Assembly: GCF_029784155.1 (NCBI RefSeq)
Contig: NC_073692.1
Coordinates: 232,456,503-232,520,502, forward strand
Source: Uranotaenia lowii
Taxonomy: Eukaryota > Arthropoda > Insecta > Diptera > Culicidae
Direction of reading: 5' to 3'
Length of the DNA: 64,000 bases
The notes under the pieces were generated by a model. The model was not told the DNA's origin, searched no databases, and was given only the letters and a program-made list of their open reading frames with translations. How positions within the stretch are numbered: the first letter of the stretch is position 1; the number at the start of each line of letters is the position of its first letter. This document shows, piece by piece, positions 55,111-64,000 of the stretch. The translations under genes were made by a program, and so were the position numbers.

Positions 55111-55234
55111 AACAACATTCGTTTTCACTGCCCAGTAGACTGAAAAAGCCGAAAAAATTTACCAACTATCAAAATTTCACAGTCGAAAGCAAAAAATAAG
55201 ATTTGGTACTTTCAGTACATCTCAGGTGATTTTT

Positions 55235-55421
55235 AAATAAAAAAAATTGTTTTCCCATCCAAATTTCCATACAAAATTAAAACTCGTTGCGCTAATTCAG
55301 GACTTGATGGATCACTTCCAAAATATGTGTTACTATTTCTGGCAATAAAAACAACCAAAAATTGAATGAATGGTGTGAAAATGTAAGAATTTGAAATTTC
55401 CATTCGAAGTTTGCAGCCGTC
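55235..55421 (+). repeat. truncated copy of the 38026-38789 MITE family
   Basis: 'ccatacaaaattaaaactcg' + 'ttgcgctaattcaggac' and 'tactatttctggca' match 38620-38720, and the right end gtttgcagccgtctaa matches gtttgcagcggtctaa at 38775-38790. The left part of the element is missing. Confidence 0.7.
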
Positions 55422-55580
55422 TAATGAGCCATGCCTATTACTATAAATAAATATTTACTAAAAAGTACGCCAAATACCGTAATCTGGGGGAACACTTTTT
55501 TAATACATTTTCGAATATTTTGTAAGCGGTTGCTTTTTTGTAACACATAAAACTTTTAAAATACTTACTGAGGTAAGGAG

Positions 55581-57524
55581 TACCGTCAATTGGGGCAACA
55601 TGCAACAATTTTCAACTTCAACGGCTTCTAAAATCTTAATGCCTACAGATATTCATACCTCTTGTACATCAAAAGTTTTAAGGTTGGTGGGACACCAAAC
55701 TGACGTAGTCAGAAAAATTATTGGTTTTACCAATTATTTATAAATTTACAAAAACATGCAATTTTCACCCTACTAAGAAAAAGGGGTAAGTTGCAACAAA
55801 CTCAGTAATGAATGAAAAATCAAATGAAAACGTTTGAAAATTTATAGTTTTTGAAACATTTGTGATGTCATAACGCATTAAGCACCAATAACAGCAATTT
55901 TTGGTTTTGTTCAAATTAAATTTTTCATTTTTTCTTTAAAAATTTTTAATAAGGAAAAAGTGTTAATCTGCTGCATACATTTAGGAGTAAAAAACTCAAC
56001 AAAATAGGGGAGAGTGGGGATACTTGATCCCCTTTTCTTATTTTCACCATATCTTTTTGGAAAAATTTAGCAACTCGCCGTCTTTGACATTTTCTGACAG
56101 CTTGTAACTTCAAGTTTCTATGCTCCAAAAATTAGAACGATACTTGAACCCGTTGAAGAACTAGAAGCATTTTCGTGGGAGTAAAAAAATTGCGATTTTT
56201 CTGAAGTTAGGGGAGACTTGATCCCCTATTGAAGGAGACTTGATCTTTTATTCAGGAAGCCCTAATCCTTGTATAAAAATCAAACAAAACCCCAAGATAG
56301 AATGTTAATTGACTATTTCGGTCATGTTTGTTCTCATTTCACAATTTATAGCAGACATAAGAAGAAAATTCTATAACTTTGTCTCAACGCTATTAACATT
56401 GCATACTTAAAGGCGCTATTTTTTATAATTTAGAAAAAAAATAATTATTTTTGCTCTTTTCTTCAGACAATTGTTTGATAAATATTAGTTTTTGGATAAA
56501 TATTAGTAATTTCGTAATCAGCAATCATAACGATCAATTCAGAAGAAGAATATGCCGTTTGGAAGGGGGATCAATTGTACCCAATTCTAGGGGATCAATT
56601 GTACCCATAATCAACATTTTAGAAAACTTTTTCTGAAAAAAGTTGAGAGTTTTCCATTGCTTTGAAAATATGGCATTATGAAGTTCATTTTACGCTCGAA
56701 CGATTGATACATTGGAATAAATATTTTTTCATAATTTTCCCATGTAAGGAACATTTTAAAGTGAGGAAAAAAAATCTTCAAGTTACATTATGTGAAATTT
56801 TTCAAACCAAGTTCAATTACTCAAACAATTATTTTGTTAAAAAATTTTAAACTGCAAGCATTGTCATTTTGCTCATTTTGGCACATTTTTCTAGAACATT
56901 TGATCTTTGTAAGACATTCCAGTTTCGAGATATAGCTAAGGAATCAAGTATCCCCAGGGATCAAGTATCCTCATTCTCCCCTATTCTTTTGGCTTAAATC
57001 ATGAAAATAAATCTTAGGATGGATGAAATTTTAATGTTAACAAACGCATAATGCAAAACAATCATATCCCAGCATATGGAATCGCCATTTATGAGATTTA
57101 GTTCTGATTTGCATTTTGTTGCATTTTGCTCCAGACAACTAACTGAATTATAAAAATATTTATTTGAAAAAAATTGGCGATTGTTCGAAAATTATTTACA
57201 CACCAACAGTGTTAGTAAAGGTTGATGAAAGCAATATAAAGTTTGTAGGTGATATCATTATACCAATTCGTCACACTAGGTAAAGTTTTTACGGCATCGA
57301 AAAACGTAAAAATTTGTACATTTAATGCTCGATTTTTTATTTTTTTTATGATAATCAAAAACTTCAAAAAACTCTTTCACGATGTTAAAAACTATGTCAT
57401 CATCAATTTGTTATCATTCAATAATAACTTTATTACAATATATTAAAATAAAAATTGCATGAGTGTTGTGGTATACAAATGTTGCATCTAACCCTGCTTT
57501 TGCATGATGCCCCGTTTGACGGTA
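55581..57524 (+). mobile_element. R1 repeat, full copy with TIRs (M2 nested inside)
   Basis: The left end taccgtcaattggggcaaca and right end (reverse complement) taccgtcaaacggggcatca are terminal inverted repeats. TA at each end may be the duplication. Internal landmarks: 'cataacgcattaagcacca', 'ctgcatacatttaggagt', 'acaccaacagtgttagta', 'aactatgtcatcatcaat'. It is split by the M2 MITE at 56007-56981, leaving ~970 bp of R1. No transposase. At least five copies or fragments lie in this window (969, 3640, 26125, 55581, 59746). Confidence 0.82.
56007..56981 (+). mobile_element. MITE family M2, full copy inside R1
   Basis: The left end ggggagagtggggatacttg and the right end, reverse-complemented, ggggagaatgaggatacttg are inverted repeats, flanked by TA (56005-56006 and 56982-56983). 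The 'gatacttgatcc' / 'ggatcaagtatcc' words recur inside. ~975 bp. Other copies lie at 33494 (same orientation, truncated) and 57973-58880 (inverted). Confidence 0.85.
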
Positions 57525-57972
57525 TAAAACATGTTCATTGTTAGCAGAATATCAAAACGAAATTAGTGGCTATAACTAAATGTTTGTTACAATACCAGAT
57601 TTCATGCTTCGGGGTAACTTTTACTACTATGGTTTTAACGTATCTCAACATCTTGAAAATTATTGGTTTGATGCCAATTAGCACAGGAGACTTAAATATC
57701 AATAACAGTAATTTTTTGTTTGGACTCAATTGAATTTTTCAACATTTTCTTCCAAAAAACAAATATACTCAAAAGATGGACAATGTTGCTGCATACATCT
57801 AGGGGCAAAAATGATTAACCTTTCTCAATATTTTTTGGCCTCAAAATCTAATGGAATTTTGCCATCATGCAATTCCTCCCACTGTTTCTCTGTTCTTTTT
57901 TTATTCAAACTAAACCATTTGATAGGGTTTTTAGCGATTTGTTCTTCACAGGCTTTCTCATAGGAAATGACC
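57525..57972. other. R1 scrap and a coding-like piece
   Basis: 'acaatgttgctgcatacatctagggg' near 57780 is an R1 block. On the minus strand, 57963-57825 reads 'SYEKACEEQIAKNPIKWFSL' then 'NKKRTEKQWEELHDGKIPLD' and stops. Its composition looks like real protein but I recognise no family. It abuts the left edge of the inverted M2 copy. Confidence 0.4.
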
Positions 57973-58880
57973 GTTGAGGATACTTGATCCCTGGGGATAC
58001 TTGATTCCTTAGCTATATCTCCAAACTGGAATGTCGTACAAAGATCAAATATTCTAGAAAAATGTGCCAAATGGAACAAAACAGCAATGTTTGAAGCTCA
58101 AAAAAATTTAACAAAATAAGTTTTTGGGTTATTGAACTTTGTTTGAAAAATTTCACAAAATGTGACTTGAAGATCTTTTTTCATCATTTAAAAATTTTCC
58201 TAACATGGAAATATTATAACAAAAATATTTATTTCAATACATCAATCTTTCGTGTGTAAAATGAACTTCATAATACAATATTTTCAAAGCGATGGAAAAC
58301 TTCCAACTTTTTTCAGAAAAAGTTTTCTAAAATGTTGATTTTGGGTACATTTGATCCCGGTATATTCTTCTTCTCAATGGATCGTGGTCATTGCTGATTA
58401 CGAGATTACTAATATTTATCCAATAGCTAATATTCATCCATCAATTATCTGAAGAAAAGGGCTAAAATAATTGATTTTCTCTTGTTTATAACAAATTGCG
58501 CCCGTAAGTATGCAATGTTTTACGGGGGTTGAGGGTTGAGAATAAGCTATTCTTTCAATTCTAGATTGTGAAATGAGAACAAACATGACCAAAATAGTCA
58601 ATTAACATTCTATCTTGGGGTTTTGTTTGATTTTTCCATGGATTAGGGCTTCCTGAATAAAGGATCAAGTCTCCCTTAACTTCAAAAATATCGCAATTTT
58701 TTTTACTCCCACGAAAATGCTTCTAGTTCATCAACGGGTTCAAGTATCGTTTCAATTTTAAGAGCATAGAAACTTTAAGTTACACGCTGTCAGAAAATGT
58801 AAAAGAGTGCGATTTGCTAAATTTTTCGAAAAAGATATGGTGAAAATAAGGAAAGGGGACCAAGTATCCCCACTCTCCCC
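57973..58880 (-). repeat. MITE family M2, inverted copy
   Basis: Matches 56007-56981 in reverse orientation. The right side ends caagtatccccactctcccc before TA (58881-58882). The left side begins at 'gaggatacttgatccctggg' and lacks the last bases of the terminal repeat. Includes the 'ttccaacatttgcc'-type interior blocks seen in the other copies. Confidence 0.8.
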
Positions 58881-58882
58881 TA

Positions 58883-59745
58883 CCTTTACAAAGGGAAAGA
58901 GTTGAATTTTCATATTAAACAATTCATTTGCTTCTAAATGCAATCATTTTATCAGGAGAGGTGTAATATTAAAAATCTCCAACTATAAACCAAATTTAGC
59001 CTATTTGAAAGTCAATTTACAGGTTTTCAAACGTAAAAAACAGTTTTCAGATATTTTAACTTCAGACATAGTTAATGATGATGATCTGCAAAACTTTCAT
59101 GGTGATCAAAGTTACCCCGGTGATCAGAGTTTCCCCAGTTTTCGGTACCAAACTTAATAGCTTCAACGGGTGGCCCATTTGAATCGTTTCTTGACATCTA
59201 TAGCATCTATAGGGTTAAACCGAAGAAAATATTCCACAGTTTTTTTTTTAAGATTATGAATCCCGTTTTTGGTCGGAATCTAAGGTAATGATTTATTTTT
59301 ACTCCTGAACTTATTCATTAAAGTTTAGTTTCCTCAAATTAAGCTTAGGAAAACAGCGTAAACTCTGGATTAAAAAAAATGCATGTTTATGTATCTAATG
59401 GAAGTTTATAGTACAAAGTTGGTGTCCTTTGAATGTGTTCAGATTCAATGAGTTGAATAAGAAAATTTTCCAAATCAACCCGTTTGACGGGAGAACAAAA
59501 ATATACGTTTAAAAACTACTTTCCATTTGTTGAGTTTTCTTCTGTGCTGTTAGTTGTAAATAATCAAATTTTTGAGCCAGGAATACATAGATAGATCAAT
59601 GGAAGAAAAAAGAGTAATCTCACATCGTGAGATAGTGTTTTAAAGTTTTTGATACTCATAGAAAATTTTAAAAAATCTAGCAATAGATGAAAACATTTTT
59701 ACATTTTTCGATGCCGTAAGAATCTTTTCCCACTGTGACGGCTTG
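58883..59745. other. AT-rich spacer, no gene
   Basis: Contains 'gttaccccggtgatcagagt' near 59112, a match to the sequence at the left edge of the R1 copy at 26150, so an extended R1 version may reach here. No coding signal. Confidence 0.4.
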
Positions 59746-60444
59746 GCTTAATGATATCGCCTTCAAACTCAATATTGCTTTTATTATCCTATACCAACAC
59801 TGTTGGTGTAAAAATATTTTTAGGATAATCACCAATTTTTTTTAAATAAATATTTTTACAATTCAGTTACCAGTCTGGGCTAAAATGCACCAAAATGCAA
59901 ATTAAAGATTTGACCTTTTGAATCTCGTTTCCATATTCTGGAATATATGATTGTTTCGAATCACGCGTTTGTTAATTTCAAAATTTCATACAACCGAAAA
60001 TTATTTTTTATGATTTCTGCTAGTAGAATTCTTTGTAGGATTTTATACCCCTAAATGTATGCAGCACCCTATATGCTTTTCCTTTAAATACATTTTTGAC
60101 AGAAAAAATGTTGAATTTAATTCGAACAAAACCAAAAATTACTGAAATTAGTGTTTTATGTGTTATAACATCACAATTATATTTAAAACTTTAAATTTTA
60201 AGACGTTTTCATTTGATTTTTCACTAAAAACAAAGTTTGTTGCAACTTACCCCTTTTTCTCAGTAGGGTGAAAATCTTGTTTTTGTAAATTTAAAAATAA
60301 ATGGTGAAACCAATAATTTTTTCAACTAAGTCAATTTGATGTTTCATCCTTGAAACCTTAATATTTTTAATGTACAAGCTGGACATTAACTTTTTAGAGG
60401 CCATTGGAGTTGAAATGTGTTGCATGATGCCCCAGTTGATGGTA
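59746..60444 (-). repeat. R1 dispersed repeat, inverted copy
   Basis: The right end gttgcatgatgccccagttg + atggta (to 60444) is the R1 terminal repeat in inverted orientation. 'ccaacactgttggtgt' near 59795 and 'cctaaatgtatgcagca' near 60050 match R1 landmarks in reverse order. Confidence 0.7.
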
Positions 60445-62718
60445 CCTACTTCTTTTTCGTTTTTTTGTTTCATACATTATTTGTAAACTATTCGACCGCA
60501 AGATAGGGGTAAACTTTAAAAAAAATCAAGATAATCTACGTTTGTAAGTTTACAAGAGCTTAAACTTCAGAACATTAAGCTTTACATCCATGTCGTCATC
60601 AAAAGATACCTCTCAACAGAACGCAATATCAACAGAATGAAAGCAACTTCGAGAGGTTTCCCCTGTTCTGTTTCATTACGCTCTTGATTACAAGTAGACA
60701 ATATCATTCGGTCGGCCGAATCAATCAAATTTCATTCACCACTGCTGCAAACGCACAGCACAGGAAATTTTCACTCCAATGCGCACCTTTTATTTGCGGC
60801 TCCATAGAAGAAAAGTTGTTGAAATGTAATCACCGGGAAGTAGAAGTGGACCATTCGAAGTTTTTTTTGCCCAAGTGCTTATGGATTTTGCTTACCATTT
60901 TTCTATGGCTGTTTGTTCAGCATATTTGAAAGATCGATACAACGCACTTTCAACAGTCATGGTTCCAATTACCTTTCGTGGGAACAGAACATTTGTGTGT
61001 ATTGGAAATGGAAATATTTCATATTTTAGCGTAAAAGTTGTATAAGCATAAAAATATGCTGTTAACATGTTTTAATTGATGGTTTTAATATTATTTGTAA
61101 ACTTCTATTCAAGGTGAAAGAAAAATTTAAACCATGTTATTAAAAACTATACGTTTTAGAGAAATAAAATGCTATTGAAAATCAATCTTTTTTTTGGCCA
61201 CATGTTCTTCCCAGCAGATACCAAAACGCGTTGCTATAATTACCTTTAAAACTCCGTCTTTCTACTGCAGATTGATTGTTTTTGCTCCCCAGGTGATTTC
61301 GAACTGACAGGAGGAGGTATTTTCAGCCCAACAAGTAACGCCGGAACCAAGCATTTCTGAAATGCTCACGGTTTAAATTTTAATTGTGTATGCTCAGTCA
61401 GGTTCAAAAACCACACCCGCATCAAACCATGAAGTTGAAGCCAGGAGTTGGTGTTCGGGAAGATCGATGGAAAACGGAGAAAATATCCAGCCATCCACCC
61501 ACACCAACCTATTTATCTCCGAAGAAGGTAGAAGGCAGAAACCCAGTGAGATAGGGAAAATATTGCCAGCAGTCAGTTGGTCGGTTGGTTGCCTACCTTC
61601 GGGAGCCACATGTTCTGCCAAAAGGACGAAGAACGAAGGACCACCACCACATCGCATCGCATCGCTTCCAAAGAGTTTCCGGGGCCTAGATTTTAATTTG
61701 ATTAATTTTGATAATTTCCGCCTCATGAAATGACGACGGCAATTGAGTTAGGTTCGAGGTTTGCGGGTTAAATTTGCACCCTTATTTTGGCTGCTCTGGC
61801 ATTTCCGGCCGACCGATCTACCGGTTGAACTATGCTGATACTGCAGATCCTGCCCGGTTATAAATGCGAGGGCAAGTTTGGCGTATGACAGATGACGAGT
61901 TTCTAATTTGGGATGTGGTATGAAATTATTCATCCTGGTAGAGCAGAAAGTCTGGGAATTTTGTTACTGAACAAAACTTGTTACTGATTTAGTAGTAGCG
62001 TCCAACTTTGAAATGCATTTAATTGGAATAGGATGTGATAAGTATAAGTTCATTGCGAACTTATGAAAACAAAAAAAAATCTAACGTTTCCTTCAACAAA
62101 ACACAACATCTTCTCCTGCTTGTATCCTGTGGCATGAAGTAAAAGCACTTTATCCTTCTGCAAGTTGTATCATCGAGATGAAAACTTGTAACGCAACAAA
62201 ATAAAGAAACTTGCTAGAGCCGCACAGATTCGGGTGGTTCACTGTTTCAAAAACTTAATCCTTACTGAATTTTCGTTTTTTTAACAACAAGTCTGAAAGA
62301 ATTTCACATTTTTTCAAACAAATCAATTTAAACAACATTCAAAGAAACCACCCTAAGGCCGGCCATGGTAGAGTAACTCCGGCCAACATTGCACACTTTC
62401 ATTTTTATGGTCCGAACCCTCGAACGCACTCATGCTTGCAGGCGATAATGGCCATTTTTTGGTGGGAGAGAAAAGGGAGAATTGTATTTTTTTTCCTAAC
62501 TCGGATTTGCTCTAGGGTATTCCAGGGTTTAACAGCCACACACCACACCGGTAAGAGAAAGTAGCAATAAGTCATTGGACGATGAGGATTGCGGATTTTC
62601 AGTTGAGGCATAAATAAACTAAAAATAAAATTTGATACTTTAAATGGTTTAGGTAACATTTACGGTTTAGTCATTGATTTTTTTTTCTTGTTTCGATAGA
62701 AACTTATCTGGTGTTTAT
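60445..62718. other. unique-looking spacer, no gene
   Basis: 61270-61900 is less AT-rich. Frames 61386-61733 (plus) and 61394-61726 (minus) are open over the same bases on both strands, which argues for chance rather than coding. No domain, splice pattern or repeat seen in either. May be intron or intergenic DNA of the ancestral locus. Confidence 0.5.
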
Positions 62719-64000
62719 TAGACTGCCTCAAATGACCCGACTTTTGAAAAAGTTATACGCTGCAGGCTAAAATTGATCCTGGGCCTAGTACAAGATCTTA
62801 TGCCAAATTTGGGCCAGATCGGACCACGGGAAGGGGTCGCTCAACGAGCTTGAAGTTTGTATGGGATTTTGAGAGATTTTGTTCGAGAGGAAAATGAAAA
62901 AACAGTTTTTCGTCAATAACTTTTGTCTCCTTCGACCGATTTCTTTCAAAAACAGGTTTTCTTAAAGCCTAAACTATGACAAACATTTCATCCGAAGATT
63001 TTATTTCCATTAAAGTTAAGATAAAAAAGTTATTAAGCATCAAAAATTGTCTAACTTTTTTAAGGGTGATATTCATCAGTGTTCTAATGAGGCGACTAAA
63101 TGTCCGACCAGAACACTCAATGTGAAATGCATGCTGTTTCAAATAATGACCGATTTTAACCATTTGCAACCGATTGCAATTTATGATGTTTTTCAAATAT
63201 TTGAGATTGGATGTAATTCACTTGATAGTTCGGAAAGAAGTAAGGACGGAAAAATGCTTGACAATTTAAAAAAATTGCATAATCACAGGGGCTTAGGAAC
63301 ATGACTGGACGATTTATGATGCCAATATTTAGAGTTGTATGGGAAATTCAAACACTGTGAAATGTTATGCGCTGCAGGCTAAAATTGATTCTAGTCCGAG
63401 AACAAGATCTTATGCCAAATTTGGGCCAGATCGGATCACGGGAAGGGGTCGCTCAACGAGCTTGAAGTTTGTATGGGATTTCGAGACATTTTGCTCGGAA
63501 GAAACATGAAAAACCAGTTTTTCATCTATAACTTAAGTTCCCGTTGGCCGATTTCTTTCAAAAACGGGTTTTTCTTATAGGATGATATTCATCACTGTCA
63601 ATGAGTCGGGGCGGTCGAACATATTGACGCCTCATTAACAGTAATGAATACCATCGTAATAAAGTAAGCCCATTTTTGAAGCCTAATAACTTTTTTATCT
63701 TAACTCTTATCGAAATGCAATCTTCGAATGAAATATTTATCATAATTTAGGCTTTTAGAAAAATTGTTTTTGAAAGAAATCGGGTGACGGGAACCAAAGT
63801 TATTGATGAAAAACTGTTTTTTATTGGCCACAAATCGTCCAGTCATGTTCCTAAGCCCCTGTGGTTATGCAATTTTTTTTAATTGTCAAGCATTTTTCCG
63901 CCCTTACTTCTTTTCGAACTATCAAGTGAATATCATTTAAACTCAAATATTATAAAAACATTAAAAATTGCAATCGAGCGCAACAACAATGGTTAAAATC
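62719..64000. repeat. nested foldback elements (family F and a second family), cut by window end
   Basis: 62719-63080 matches the left arm of the foldback element at 24165 (start gactgcctcaaat; 'cgctgcaggctaaaattgat', 'cacgggaaggggtcgctcaa'). It is followed by an arm of a different foldback (63130-63315, containing 'cacaggggcttaggaacatg'), whose inverse lies at 63830-64000. Between those arms sits another family-F copy (63330-63820, with both arms but no termini). The outer family-F right arm is not in the window. Confidence 0.8.

Larger units (their letters stand above)
52165..55160 (+). mobile_element. Penelope-like element, 3' part, split by two insertions
   Basis: A GIY-YIG endonuclease region (52165-52410, resuming at 53204), a 3' non-coding part (to 53570) and a hammerhead-like terminal motif (55063-55110) followed by 'cgttttcactgcccagtaga' are collinear once the two insertions (52411-53195 and 53571-55061) are ignored. 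Penelope-like elements carry exactly this combination: RT, then GIY-YIG endonuclease, then hammerhead ribozyme motifs in their terminal repeats. The reverse transcriptase is absent, so the copy is 5'-truncated. Confidence 0.8.

Noticed and set aside
61386..61733. Overlapping 115- and 110-codon frames on both strands
   Set aside because: Open on both strands over the same bases, no domain, no splice context; likely chance in less AT-rich DNA.
1..64000. CRISPR arrays, prokaryotic operons, rRNA or tRNA genes
   Set aside because: Direct repeats seen are dispersed transposon copies, not short regularly spaced repeats; no rRNA or tRNA-like cloverleaf noticed; introns and element types are eukaryotic.

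Overview
This window looks like non-genic chromosome from an insect, most likely a mosquito (Culicidae). It is AT-rich and carries introns with GT/AG borders. Almost every recognisable protein fragment belongs to a transposable element. A Tc1/mariner relic with DDE spacing like the mosquito ITmD37E family, a BEL/Pao element, P-type transposases and many foldback or MITE elements fit a large, repeat-rich culicine-type genome. The species is an inference. I found no convincing host protein-coding gene, no rRNA or tRNA gene, no CRISPR array and no prokaryotic feature.

Layout. 1-4.3 kb: AT-rich spacer with copies of a dispersed TIR repeat (called R1 here). 4.35-14.44 kb: a decayed P-element-type transposase on the minus strand, split by a TA-flanked MITE (6219-13650), which is itself split by a young, nearly intact BEL/Pao retrotransposon (6925-13473, 346-bp LTRs differing at one base, 5-bp target duplication). 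14.5-16.2 kb: two hAT relics (minus). 17.3-18.4 kb: a DD37D mariner relic (minus). 19.57-22.96 kb: a non-LTR retrotransposon with a 987-codon endonuclease/RT frame, flanked by a 14-bp duplication. 24.1-27.1 kb: foldback and TIR repeats. 27.1-28.95 kb: a 5'-truncated LINE (minus). 29.42-32.10 kb: a DNA transposon with TIRs and a 4-bp duplication encoding a 'DNCSGQN' transposase-like protein (Sola-like by inference).

33.5-38.8 kb: a MITE, an ITmD37E-like mariner relic and a 1.0-kb solo LTR, then a hAT-type MITE with an 8-bp duplication. 40.5-43.1 kb: a pair of ~0.4-kb diverged inverted repeats enclosing Ty3/gypsy integrase and zinc-finger relics. 44.7-51.7 kb: a graveyard of hAT, P, pogo-type and unassigned transposase relics. 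51.7-55.2 kb: a gypsy integrase scrap, then the 3' part of a Penelope-like element (GIY-YIG domain plus a hammerhead-like motif at its 3' end), interrupted by two further elements. One of these contains a ~501-bp spacerless palindrome with its own ribozyme-like motif. 55.2-60.4 kb: R1 and a second MITE family (M2), nested. 60.4-62.7 kb: unique-looking spacer. 62.7-64.0 kb: nested foldback elements running off the window.

The genes do not form a pathway. The biology here is the layered history of insertions. The best candidates for something new are the DNCSGQN element, the PHD-finger-bearing BEL element whose reading frame ends inside its own LTR, and the ribozyme-bearing palindrome inside the Penelope relic.
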